Shown here piece by piece: positions 33,357 to 41,408 of a DNA stretch of 61,566 nt. The notes below the pieces were generated by a model, which saw only the letters and a program-made list of their open reading frames with translations, was not told the origin of the DNA and searched no databases. Position numbers and translations under genes: made by a program. This DNA is from Acidimicrobiia bacterium (lineage in GTDB: Bacteria; Actinomycetota; Acidimicrobiia; Acidimicrobiales; AC-14): the NCBI GenBank assembly GCA_023264995.1, contig JAHFUR010000024.1, forward strand, positions 1 to 61,566, in the 5' to 3' direction. Within the stretch, counting starts at the first letter, position 1; the number at the start of each line of letters is the position of its first letter.

Positions 33357-34202
33357 TCAGGCCAGACGGGTCAGCTCGACCGACACGCCCAGGGCCTTGG
33401 CCGGGCCGCCGTGGAAGATCCCGTTCAGCGGGGCCAGGTCGGCGTAGTCCCGCGCCCGGCCGACCACGACATGGCGCTCCCCCACGGGGCTGCCGTTGGT
33501 GGGGTCGAACGGCATCCACTCGCCGACCCACGCCTCCACCCAGGCGTGGCTCTGGCCGGCTACGACCGCGCCGGTCTCCGCCGCGGACGACGGGTGGAGG
33601 TACCCCGACACGTACCGCGCAGGGATGCCCCGGGCGCGCAGCAGGCCCAAGGCGACGTGGGCGAAGTCCTGGCAGACGCCACTGCCGATCTCGAGCGCGT
33701 CCGCGGCGGTGGTGGACACCGTGGTCGTGCCGCGCTCATAGCGCAGCCGGTCGCGCACTGTCGCAACCACGGCCTGGCAGGTCTCGAGCGGGTCGAGCCC
33801 GGGGTCGAGCTCGGCCGCGGCGCCGGCGACGACGTCGGTCAGCGCCACGTACCGGCTGGAGCCCAGGAGCTCGGAGAACCGGTCGCGCACCGCCGCGCCG
33901 GCCAGGTCGCCCCAGGTCGCCGGCGAGTCTGGCGGGCCGACGCTGCCACTTGTCTCGACAACCGACGTGCCGACGATCGACAGCTCGTCGTGGGGCTCCT
34001 GGAGGTCGAAGGAGTGCACGAGCGTGCCCCACCAGTCCCAGTAGCGGTACACCGACGCCGGCGGGGAGACGTCGACCGTCGACTCCAACACGAGCTGGCG
34101 ATCGTTGGAGATGGGCGTGATGCGGGCCTCGTTGTACGACGAGGTGACCGGCCGCTTGTACACGTACCCGGTGACGTGGCGGATGCCGATGCGCCAGGTC
34201 AC
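33357..34202 (-). CDS. Transglutaminase-like cysteine protease family protein
   Basis: 281 residues. The N-terminal bacterial transglutaminase-like strand domain (HVTGYVYKRPVTSSYNEARI) precedes the catalytic core with Cys in GVCQDFAHVAL, His in SHAWVEAW and Asp in FDPTNGS. Third gene of the ATP-grasp/alpha-E/transglutaminase operon; its GTG overlaps the alpha-E stop as GTGA. Such proteins are thought to cleave or remodel the peptide bonds made by the operon's ATP-grasp ligase. Confidence 0.9.
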   Translation of the reverse strand: MTWRIGIRHVTGYVYKRPVTSSYNEARITPISNDRQLVLESTVDVSPPASVYRYWDWWGTLVHSFDLQEPHDELSIVGTSVVETSGSVGPPDSPATWGDLAGAAVRDRFSELLGSSRYVALTDVVAGAAAELDPGLDPLETCQAVVATVRDRLRYERGTTTVSTTAADALEIGSGVCQDFAHVALGLLRARGIPARYVSGYLHPSSAAETGAVVAGQSHAWVEAWVGEWMPFDPTNGSPVGERHVVVGRARDYADLAPLNGIFHGGPAKALGVSVELTRLA

Positions 34203-35146
34203 AGCCGGTCGCCGGCCACTTCAAGGCTCCATTCCTGGGGGGCGCTCTGGCGGAAGAACCGCCGGGCGACGGCGTCGCCGGCGTCGGAGCACGACACCTG
34301 GAGGGAGCCGAGGTAGGCCGGGAGGTCGGCGAGCAGCTCCTGGACGCGGCGGAACTCCAGCTCGGTCCGGGCCCGGCCCAGGATGCGGCGGGCCTCGTCG
34401 TCGAGGCCGGCCCGGCCCGCGCCCGGCTGGAGCTGGGCCAGGCACTCCTCGGCCTGGCCGATGGCGTGGAACGCCGAGCGGGGGAAGAGCCGGTCGAGCA
34501 GCAGGAACTCGGCCACCAGGTCGGGCTCCACCCGCCGGCGGTAGGTGCGCAGGAACGCCTCGTGGGCCGAGCAGCACCGGAGGGTGGTCACCAGCTCCGC
34601 CGAGCCCGTCCCGTCGCCGAAGCTGGCCGACAGGAGCCGGGCCGTCATGTCGACCCGCTCCAGGCTGCGGCCGAGGACGAGGAACAACCAACCGTCGTCG
34701 CGGCTCATGGTGGAGTCGGCCAGGCCGGCGAGGATGGCCGCCCGCTCCTTGACGTAGGCGAAGAACGCATGGGGCGACCCGCCGGCCACCCGGGCGATGG
34801 CGCCCGGCAGGGCGTTGTAGGTGGCGTTCAGGCACTCCCACATCTCCGAGGAGATCGAGTCGCGAGCGCTCCGGGCGTTCTCCCGGGCTGCGACCATGCT
34901 GCCGGCGATCGACGAGGTGCTGGCCGTGTCGAAGGCCAGGATGTCCAGCAGGTCGGCGCTGTCGAGCGGCTCCGCCGGCGCCTCGACGCCCATGACAGCC
35001 AGGAGGCCGCGGCACGCCGCGTCCTCCTCCACGGCTGGGTCTTCCAACGTGCGGTGGACGTGGACGTCGAGGATGCGGGCCGTGTCCTCGGCCCGTTCGA
35101 CGTACCGCCCCACCCAGTACAGGGACTCGGCGATCCGGCTCAGCAC
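34199..35146 (-). CDS. Alpha-E domain protein
   Basis: 315 residues, nearly all helical. LSRIAESLYWVGRYVERAED at the N-terminus is the alpha-E signature, and an internal repeat of helical pairs follows (SLERVDMTARLL, FRRVQELLADL). Biochemical role unknown; it always accompanies circularly permuted ATP-grasp enzymes. GTG start 7 bp inside the ATP-grasp gene end. Confidence 0.9.
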   Translation of the reverse strand: MLSRIAESLYWVGRYVERAEDTARILDVHVHRTLEDPAVEEDAACRGLLAVMGVEAPAEPLDSADLLDILAFDTASTSSIAGSMVAARENARSARDSISSEMWECLNATYNALPGAIARVAGGSPHAFFAYVKERAAILAGLADSTMSRDDGWLFLVLGRSLERVDMTARLLSASFGDGTGSAELVTTLRCCSAHEAFLRTYRRRVEPDLVAEFLLLDRLFPRSAFHAIGQAEECLAQLQPGAGRAGLDDEARRILGRARTELEFRRVQELLADLPAYLGSLQVSCSDAGDAVARRFFRQSAPQEWSLEVAGDRL

Positions 35147-36711
35147 GCCCGGCCCTCCTCTTGCTGTTGCTGGGCGGCCTGGACCACGGCCGGCCCCGGG
35201 TCGAGGGGCGCGCTCGCCGTCGTGGGCGCCAGCACCCTGGGCGCGGCCGGACGGGCCTGCACCACCGCCCGGGTGGCTCCGGGCTCGGCCAGCACCCACG
35301 TGTCCTTGCTCCCGCCCCCCTGGCTCGAGTTGACGACCAGGCTCCCCTCGGGCAGCGCCACCCGGGTCAGGCCGCCGGGCACGACCCACACCCGGTCGCC
35401 GTCGTTCACCGCGAACGGGCGGAGGTCGACGTGGCGGGGCAGGAGCCGGTCGCCGATCTGGGTCGGCGACGTCGAGAGCTGCACCACCTCCTGGGCGATC
35501 CACCCGCGGGGGTCGGCCATGAGCACGTGGCGCATCCGTTCCAGCTCGGACGGCGGGGCCGCCGGCCCGATCACCAGGCCGTAGCCCCCGGAGCCGGCCA
35601 CGGGCTTCAGCACCAGCTCGTGGAGGCGGCCGAGGGCAGCTTCGAGCTGGTCGGGCTCCTCGAGCCGGTAGGTGTCGACGTTGGCCAGGATGGGGTCCTC
35701 GTCCAGGTAGTACCGGATGATGTCGGGGACGTAGGTGTACAGGAGCTTGTCGTCGGCCACGCCGTTCCCGACCGCATTGGCGATGGTGACGTTGCCGGCC
35801 CGGGCGGCGTTGACGATGCCGGGGCAGCCGACCACCGACCCGGCCCGGAACTGGAGGGGGTCGAGGAACTCGTCGTCGACCCGCCGGTAGACCACGTCGA
35901 CGCGCTGCTCGCCCTCGGTGCTGCGCATGTACACGACGTTGCCCCGGCACACCAGGTCGCGGCCCTCGACCAGCTCCACGCCCATCTGGCGGGCCAAGAA
36001 GGCGTGCTCGAAATACGCCGCGTTGTAGACGCCGGGGGTGAGGACCACCACGGTCGGGTCGGCGACGCCGGCCGGCGTAGCCGCCCGGAGGGCTTCGAGG
36101 AGGCGGGCCGGGTAGCTGTCGACCGGGCGCACCCGGTGGCTGGCGAACAGTTCGGGGAACACCCGGGCCATGGTCCGGCGGTTCTCGATGACATAGGAGA
36201 TGCCCGAAGGTGTCCGCAGGTTGTCCTCGAGGACACGGAACCCGCCGTCGGCCCCGCGCACCAGGTCGATACCGGCCACCACCACCCGCACCCCGTTGGG
36301 GGGATCGATGCCGGCGGCCGTGCGGTGGAAGTGCTCACAGCTCGTGACCAGGCGCCGGGGGACGATGCCGGCGTCGAGGATCCGGCCCGCCCCGTACACG
36401 TCGGCGAGGAACGCCTCCAAGGCCCGCACCCGCTGGCCGACGCCGGCCTCGATCGTCGGCCAGATGTTGGCGGACAGGATGCGGGGCACCAGGTCGAGGG
36501 GGAACGGCCGCTCCTCGCCCGAGTGGGAGAACGTGATGCCCTGGTCGCGGAAGGCCCGGTCGCGGGCCGTGCACCGGCTGACGAAGTCCTCGGCCGAGAG
36601 CGACTGGAGCACCTCGTGGAGCGCCTTGTACGGCGCCCTGGGCTGGCCTGACGGGTCGAACATCTCGTCCCACCCCGGGCCCACCGGGTAGCCGTCCATG
36701 AAGTCGCCCAC
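35140..36711 (-). CDS. Circularly permuted ATP-grasp family ligase
   Basis: 523 residues from GTG 36711; the longer frame upstream adds 46 unrelated residues. The circularly permuted ATP-grasp domain includes DGYPVGPGWDEMFD, GRILDAGIVPRRLVTSCEHF, NAVGNGVADDK and LVLKPVAGSGGYGLVIG (ATP-binding loop). The C-terminal tail is Q- and A-rich. The family is predicted to make amide bonds in small peptides. First gene of the three-gene operon; divergent from the hemoglobin cluster. Confidence 0.9.
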   Translation of the reverse strand: MGDFMDGYPVGPGWDEMFDPSGQPRAPYKALHEVLQSLSAEDFVSRCTARDRAFRDQGITFSHSGEERPFPLDLVPRILSANIWPTIEAGVGQRVRALEAFLADVYGAGRILDAGIVPRRLVTSCEHFHRTAAGIDPPNGVRVVVAGIDLVRGADGGFRVLEDNLRTPSGISYVIENRRTMARVFPELFASHRVRPVDSYPARLLEALRAATPAGVADPTVVVLTPGVYNAAYFEHAFLARQMGVELVEGRDLVCRGNVVYMRSTEGEQRVDVVYRRVDDEFLDPLQFRAGSVVGCPGIVNAARAGNVTIANAVGNGVADDKLLYTYVPDIIRYYLDEDPILANVDTYRLEEPDQLEAALGRLHELVLKPVAGSGGYGLVIGPAAPPSELERMRHVLMADPRGWIAQEVVQLSTSPTQIGDRLLPRHVDLRPFAVNDGDRVWVVPGGLTRVALPEGSLVVNSSQGGGSKDTWVLAEPGATRAVVQARPAAPRVLAPTTASAPLDPGPAVVQAAQQQQEEGRAC

Positions 36712-36822
36712 TGCTCCATCGTGCCAAGGCTGCGTTTCGGGGACATTTCGCCCGTCAGGTGTTCGTGTCAACGTTGGGTCAACCCTGGAGTGAGCCTGTC
36801 GTCGCTCGACGTTCCCCGGGCG

Positions 36823-36843
36823 GAAACCCGCCCGAAACCCGCC
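36823..36843. repeat. Tandem GAAACCCGCC repeat before the hemoglobin operon
   Basis: GAAACCCGCC occurs at 36823-36832 and 36834-36843 (11-bp period), 18 bp before the ATG at 36861. One helical turn of spacing suits a transcription-factor site. No factor is recognised. Confidence 0.35.
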
Positions 36844-36860
36844 GGGAGCCAACTGTCCCT

Positions 36861-37097
36861 ATGGTGCCTATCGAAGCCTTCGCCGCCGGCGGTTGGTGGG
36901 TGGGACTGAGCGTGGCGTCGGCGCTGATCGCTGTGCTCGCCGCGCTGGTCACCACGGTTATCGCCCTGGTCAACCGGATCGAGCGCCAGGCCGCGTCGAT
37001 CCTCGACAACCTCGCCGCCTCCGGCGAGCGCACCCGACCGCTGCTCGACCTGGTGGAGGCCAACGTCCACCTCGAGGCCATCGCAGGAGGCAGGTAA
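36861..37097 (+). CDS. Small single-helix membrane protein (hemoglobin operon gene 1)
   Basis: 78 residues. One membrane helix at about 12-38 (WWVGLSVASALIAVLAALV), followed by the positive segment NRIERQ and a helix to the C-terminus. The positive charge after the helix predicts the C-terminal part in the cytoplasm. Its TAA shares one base with the next ATG. No family recognised; overall design matches the four other small proteins of this operon. Confidence 0.72.
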   Translation: MVPIEAFAAGGWWVGLSVASALIAVLAALVTTVIALVNRIERQAASILDNLAASGERTRPLLDLVEANVHLEAIAGGR

Positions 37098-37327
37098 TGG
37101 CGCACGAGACCGAGGTTCTCTGGATCGTCTCCCTCGGGACCGGCACCGCCGTGCTCGGCGTCGTCGTCCTGCTGCTGGGGCTGCTGCGGGAGTCGGTGCG
37201 GTCCCTGAGAGATCTGGTGTCGGCCGTGTGGTCCTCGGCGGTGAGCGTGTTCGTGCACACCGTCACCGCCGGCCCCCAGCTCGACCGGGCGGCGCTCACC
37301 CTCCGCGCTATGCGAGTGGACCAGTGA
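37097..37327 (+). CDS. Small single-helix membrane protein (hemoglobin operon gene 2)
   Basis: 76 residues: a membrane helix at about 8-30 (LWIVSLGTGTAVLGVVVLLL), then RESVRSLRD and an amphipathic helix. AGGAGG lies 8 nt before the ATG. The stop overlaps gene 3 as GTGA. Function unknown. Confidence 0.7.
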   Translation: MAHETEVLWIVSLGTGTAVLGVVVLLLGLLRESVRSLRDLVSAVWSSAVSVFVHTVTAGPQLDRAALTLRAMRVDQ

Positions 37328-37545
37328 CGGCACTGCTTGTCACCCTCACGGTGGGCGCCGTCATCGCCCTCCTCCTCGTTGTCGTCGGCTACTTGCGGGT
37401 CGTTGGCGGGATGGTGACGACGATCGAGGAGACCTTGGCCGAGAAGGTGGCGCCAGGAGCCCGTGAGGTCGCCGGTCACCTGGCCGCCACGTCACGGGCG
37501 GGTGCCGCCCTGCAGTCCGAGTTCGACGCACTCCTGCGTTCCTGA
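37324..37545 (+). CDS. Small single-helix membrane protein (hemoglobin operon gene 3)
   Basis: 73 residues from GTG: membrane helix about 3-24, then YLRVVGG and a helix MVTTIEETLAEKVAPGAREV continuing to the C-terminus. The hemoglobin ATG follows 15 bp later. Function unknown. Confidence 0.7.
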   Translation: MTALLVTLTVGAVIALLLVVVGYLRVVGGMVTTIEETLAEKVAPGAREVAGHLAATSRAGAALQSEFDALLRS

Positions 37546-37560
37546 CAAAGGAGGTTCCCG

Positions 37561-37941
37561 ATGCGGACCACCATCTATGACGAGATCGGCGGCGCGCCGG
37601 CGGTCACCGTCGTCGTCGACGCCTTCTACGAACGCCTGGTCGCCGACCCCGACCTGACGTCGTACTTCGCCGGACGAGACATGGCCCGGCTCAAGGCCCA
37701 CCAGCGCGCCTTGGTCACCGTGGCCCTGGGCGGCACGTCCGAGCAGTACAACGGCCGGATGATGCACCCGGCCCATGCGGGACTGAGCATCACCGACGCC
37801 GCGTTCGACAAGGTGCTCGACCACCTGCTCGCCGTGCTGACGGCCGCCGGCGTCCCACCCGTCACCTCCGCCAAGATCTTGGCCATTCTCCAGCCCCTCC
37901 GGTCAGACGTGGTGCAGCCGTCGCTGACGGCAGCGCGGTGA
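37561..37941 (+). CDS. glbN: Truncated hemoglobin, GlbN (group I) type
   Basis: 126 residues, close in sequence to mycobacterial trHbN across its length (IYDEIGGAPAVTVVVDAFYE; AGVPP near the end). By alignment from memory, proximal His F8 is H72 (HAGLSI), B10 Tyr is Y23 and E11 Gln is Q49, the residues that stabilise bound O2 in NO-dioxygenating GlbN. Expected activity is NO oxidation to nitrate, or O2 binding. AAAGGAGG precedes the ATG. It is embedded between five tiny membrane proteins; its stop overlaps the next gene as GTGA. Confidence 0.92.
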   Translation: MRTTIYDEIGGAPAVTVVVDAFYERLVADPDLTSYFAGRDMARLKAHQRALVTVALGGTSEQYNGRMMHPAHAGLSITDAAFDKVLDHLLAVLTAAGVPPVTSAKILAILQPLRSDVVQPSLTAAR

Positions 37942-38159
37942 TCGCCTGGTGGGTGGCCAACGCGGTGCTGGCCTTCGTCGCCCTGCCCGTCGTGCTGGTC
38001 GAGGCCCTCCGTATCATCCGCTCGCTCACCGTCGTGACGACCGCCGCCCGAGACATCGCCGCCTCCGCGCAGTCCGTCGCCGCGGCGGTCCCAACGGTCG
38101 CCACCACCGTGTCCGCCATCGCCGCCGGATGCGGCCAGCTCGAGTCCGCGGTCGGCTGA
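37938..38159 (+). CDS. Small single-helix membrane protein (hemoglobin operon gene 5)
   Basis: 73 residues from GTG: membrane helix about 3-24 (WWVANAVLAFVALPVVLV), then ALRIIRS and an alanine/valine/serine-rich helix (AAVPTVATTVSAIAAG). It is translationally coupled to the hemoglobin gene by GTGA, which links it to hemoglobin function. No family recognised. Confidence 0.7.
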   Translation: MIAWWVANAVLAFVALPVVLVEALRIIRSLTVVTTAARDIAASAQSVAAAVPTVATTVSAIAAGCGQLESAVG

Positions 38160-38183
38160 TCCCCCGGACAGGAAGGAACGATC

Positions 38184-38420
38184 ATGCCCCTTGCCGGTGC
38201 AACGACCATCGTGCTGGGCATCGTGGCCGCGCTCGCCATCGCCGGCTGCGTCGCCGTCATTGCCGTCCAGCTCTGGCAGGCCAGCGCCGCCCTCGCCGAG
38301 GTCGACACGGCGTTGGCCGCACTGCCGCCCGGGCTGGCCGGGCTGGAACCGGCCATGGGCGCCATCACCGCATCCCTGGCCAGGATCGCCGAGGTGACAG
38401 CGCGACCGGCGCTCCGGTAG
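38184..38420 (+). CDS. Small single-helix membrane protein (hemoglobin operon gene 6)
   Basis: 78 residues: membrane helix about 6-30 (TTIVLGIVAALAIAGCVAVI), then an amphipathic alanine/leucine-rich helix. AGGAAGGA lies before the ATG. Last gene of the cluster, 9 bp from the convergent zinc-ribbon gene. Function unknown. Confidence 0.7.
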   Translation: MPLAGATTIVLGIVAALAIAGCVAVIAVQLWQASAALAEVDTALAALPPGLAGLEPAMGAITASLARIAEVTARPALR

Positions 38421-38429
38421 CGACGACCC

Positions 38430-39239
38430 TCAGTCGAAGGGCGAGCCCTCGACATCGGGCCGCGCCGCAGGTAGCTGGTCGGGCCAGGCCCGGCCCAGCA
38501 GGACCTTGGCGGCCAGGACGAGGCCCACGGCGCCAAGGGTTCGCACCGGCAGGTGGCGCGCGCCGGGCGCCGGCTGCAGCCACCACTGGTCGTCGACCCA
38601 TCCGTCGAGCTCCACGTCCGAGGAGCCGACGCCGGCCAGGGCCCCGCCACCGGTCTCAATCAGGTCGAAACCGTCGCGAGACCGGCGAAGGGTGGCCACC
38701 GGTGCACTGGTCTCGTCCCGTACGTCGAGACCGGTGCCCGCCCGCAGGTACGTGGCGAGCGGTGCGCCGTCGGCCCCGAAGGCCACGAGGGCGTCAGGGG
38801 CCGGTTCGTAGGTCACCAGCCGGAACAGCACCGAGCCGTCGTGGTCCTCGCAGGTCAGCGGCGGCCGGGCCCGCCCGCCGGCGCTGGCGATACCCGCCTC
38901 GACCAGGCCGGTGGGGCCAGCCACCACCAGCGGGCCGCGTGCCGACAGGCGCAGCACGGTGCAGGCCGGGCCGTCGGCGAACGCCGGCGTGCCCTCGGGC
39001 CGGAACAGCCGGCCGCCGGCGGCCAGGATGTCGCCCAGCGCCTCCGTCGCCGCCTCCGGGTCAGGCCGCAGTTCGGCCAGACAGACGGGGCAGGACTGCA
39101 TGTGCGCCGGCCAGTCCCGCCCGCAGTGCCGGCAGCGAACCGTGGCCCCCAGGTCGTCGACCAGCTCGACCAGGCAGTCGGGACAGACGGCCCGGTCCGC
39201 CGGCCACAGCCTCCGGCACGAGGGGCACCCGCGCGTCAT
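38430..39239 (-). CDS. Zinc-ribbon membrane-anchored protein
   Basis: 269 residues from ATG 39239. The N-terminal 60 residues contain four CxxC knuckles (CPSC, CPDC, CRHC, CPVC), enough for two zinc ribbons. A beta-rich domain follows (about 75-220) and a C-terminal hydrophobic helix (LGAVGLVLAAKVLLG, near 245). It is divergent from the NuoF-like gene by 31 bp and convergent with the hemoglobin operon. Function unknown. Confidence 0.72.
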   Translation of the reverse strand: MTRGCPSCRRLWPADRAVCPDCLVELVDDLGATVRCRHCGRDWPAHMQSCPVCLAELRPDPEAATEALGDILAAGGRLFRPEGTPAFADGPACTVLRLSARGPLVVAGPTGLVEAGIASAGGRARPPLTCEDHDGSVLFRLVTYEPAPDALVAFGADGAPLATYLRAGTGLDVRDETSAPVATLRRSRDGFDLIETGGGALAGVGSSDVELDGWVDDQWWLQPAPGARHLPVRTLGAVGLVLAAKVLLGRAWPDQLPAARPDVEGSPFD

Positions 39240-39270
39240 GTCCGGTCGCCAAAGAGGAAAGACTGCATGC

Positions 39271-40749
39271 ATGACCATCGTGCACCGTGTGCTGTTCCCA
39301 CACCCCATCGTGGACCTCGACGAGTACCTGGCCCGGGGCGGGGGCAAGGGACTGGAGGCGGCCCGCCAGTCCGGCCCCGAGACGCTGATCGCCGAGCTCG
39401 AGGCCGCCGGCCTCCGGGGCCGGGGCGGCGCCGGCTTCCCCACCGGCACCAAGTGGCGCACCGTGGCCGCGAACCGGTCATCGATGTTCCCGACAACGGT
39501 CGTCGTCAACGGTGCCGAGGGCGAGCCGGGCACCTTCAAGGACCGCACGATCCTGCGCAACGACCCGTACCAGGTGGTCGAAGGCGCGCTCATCGCCGCC
39601 CAGGCCGTCGGCGCCAACACCGTCATCTTCGGGCTCAAGCGCTCCTTCGGCGAGGAGGTGGCTCGCCTGCAGTCGGCGATCGACGAGATCGTCGCCGCCG
39701 GCTGGGCCCAGGGCATCGAGATCGAGGTGTTCGAGGGGCCGAACGAGTACCTCTACGGCGAGGAGACGGCGCTGCTGGAAACGATCGACGGGCGCTACCC
39801 CTTCCCCCGCATCGCGCCGCCCTTCCGGCGGGGGGTGACCGAGGTGGTGGCGACCGTCGGCGACACGACCTCGGGCAGTGGGCTCTCGGCCCACGTGGAG
39901 ATGGCCGGCGCCGGCAGCGACCAGGTGGCCCCGCCGACGCTCGTCGACAACGTGGAGACGCTGGCCAACGTCCCCCGCATCATCGCCCGCGGCGCAGCCT
40001 GGTTCCGCACGGAAGGCACCGAGAAGTCGCCGGGGACGATCGTGTGCACCGTGACCGGGAGCACCCGCCGCCACGGCGTGGGCGAGGTCCAGATGGGCAC
40101 CCCGCTGCGCGAGGTCATCGAGGCCATCGGCGGCGGTCCCCACCCGGGCCGCCGCATCCGCGCCGTACTCCCCGGCACGGCCCAGGGCTTCATCACCGAG
40201 GACCAGCTCGACACCCCGGTCAGCTACGAGGCCATGGCCGCCATCGGCAGCGGGCTCGGCTCGGCCGGCTTCATCGTGTTCGACGACACCGACGACCTGG
40301 TGGCCGCCGCCGCCGGCGTGTCGCGTTTCCTGTCCATCGAGTCCTGTGGCCAGTGCACGCCCTGCAAGCAGGACGGCCTGCAACTGGCCGGCGTCATGGA
40401 CAAGCTGTCACGTTCCCAGGCCGGCGCCCACGACATGGCCATCCTCCACAAGCGGGTGGGCACGGTGGCCGACGGCGCCCGCTGCTACCTGGCCACCCAG
40501 CACCAGAACGTCCTGAGCAGCCTGCTGGCCGCCTATCCGGACGAGGTGGAGGCCCACGTCGCCGGGACGGCGACAGGCGTAACGCCGGCGTTGATCGCCG
40601 AGCTGGTCGATGTGGACGGCGGCCAGGCCACCTGGGACGAGCGCCACCGGGAGAAGCAGCCCGACTGGACCTATGACGCCGAGTACTCGGGCAAGGTGCC
40701 CGCCGAGCGCTACGGGGAGCACCGGGCCCACCAGACGTTGCCGGAGTAG
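39271..40749 (+). CDS. NuoF-like NADH-binding flavoprotein
   Basis: 492 residues. LRGRGGAGFPTGTKW (FMN/NADH site) and NGAEGEPGTFKDR are NuoF/HoxF signatures. The 4Fe-4S motif ESCGQCTPCK plus a later Cys in GARCYLAT is complete. It is longer than NuoF (about 430) with a 60-residue charged tail, and there is no nuoE or nuoG nearby. It may pass electrons between NAD(H) and ferredoxin made by the pyruvate:ferredoxin oxidoreductase encoded 5 kb away (inference). AAAGAGGAAAG precedes the ATG. Confidence 0.88.
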   Translation: MTIVHRVLFPHPIVDLDEYLARGGGKGLEAARQSGPETLIAELEAAGLRGRGGAGFPTGTKWRTVAANRSSMFPTTVVVNGAEGEPGTFKDRTILRNDPYQVVEGALIAAQAVGANTVIFGLKRSFGEEVARLQSAIDEIVAAGWAQGIEIEVFEGPNEYLYGEETALLETIDGRYPFPRIAPPFRRGVTEVVATVGDTTSGSGLSAHVEMAGAGSDQVAPPTLVDNVETLANVPRIIARGAAWFRTEGTEKSPGTIVCTVTGSTRRHGVGEVQMGTPLREVIEAIGGGPHPGRRIRAVLPGTAQGFITEDQLDTPVSYEAMAAIGSGLGSAGFIVFDDTDDLVAAAAGVSRFLSIESCGQCTPCKQDGLQLAGVMDKLSRSQAGAHDMAILHKRVGTVADGARCYLATQHQNVLSSLLAAYPDEVEAHVAGTATGVTPALIAELVDVDGGQATWDERHREKQPDWTYDAEYSGKVPAERYGEHRAHQTLPE

Positions 40750-40766
40750 CGAGGGCAGACTCAGCC

Positions 40767-41402
40767 ATGGTCTCCGGACAGGTCGGCTCGACGGGGCGCC
40801 TCTTCCTGGAGGCGCTTGTGACCATCCTGGTGATCATGGACCCCCTGGCCAACGCTCCGGTCTTCCTGTCGCTGACCGCCGACTTCGACAGTGGCCGGCG
40901 CCGGCAAGCCGCCCTCCAGGCGACGGTGGTGGCGGCCACCGTCATCCTGGCTTTCGCTCTCTTCGGCCAGGGGATCCTCGCCCTGCTCGGCATCTCCCTC
41001 CCGGCGCTGGAGGTGGCCGGCGGCCTCCTGCTCGTGCTCGTCGCCCTGGAACTGCTGCGGCCCCCGCCGGCCGGGGCGGCGGCGGCGACGGGCCGGCCCG
41101 GCCAGAACCCGGCGCTCGTCCCTCTCGGCACCCCTCTCCTCGCCGGACCGGGCGCCATCGCCGCCACAATGGTTTTCATGAGCGCGGCGAACGGCGCCGG
41201 CCAGGTGGCCGCGGTGGTCGGCGCCCTCCTCCTGGCGCTCGGCGTGGTCTATGTCGTCCTGCGGGGCGCCGGCCGGCTGGCCGGCGTGTTGCACCCCAAT
41301 GGCATCGACCTGCTGTCACGGGTCGTCGGGGTCTTGCTCGCCGCCATCGCCGTGCAGCTCGTCGCCACCGGCATCCAGGAATGGGCGCGGCACGGGGTGT
41401 GA
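40767..41402 (+). CDS. MarC family integral membrane protein
   Basis: 211 residues with six membrane helices. VTILVIMDPLANAPVFLSLT and the second-half LLAGPGAIAATMVF are MarC family motifs. The family is of uncertain function; the old link to antibiotic resistance is not supported. It starts 17 bp after the NuoF-like gene and is probably co-transcribed. Confidence 0.9.
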   Translation: MVSGQVGSTGRLFLEALVTILVIMDPLANAPVFLSLTADFDSGRRRQAALQATVVAATVILAFALFGQGILALLGISLPALEVAGGLLLVLVALELLRPPPAGAAAATGRPGQNPALVPLGTPLLAGPGAIAATMVFMSAANGAGQVAAVVGALLLALGVVYVVLRGAGRLAGVLHPNGIDLLSRVVGVLLAAIAVQLVATGIQEWARHGV

Positions 41403-41408
41403 CGCAGC

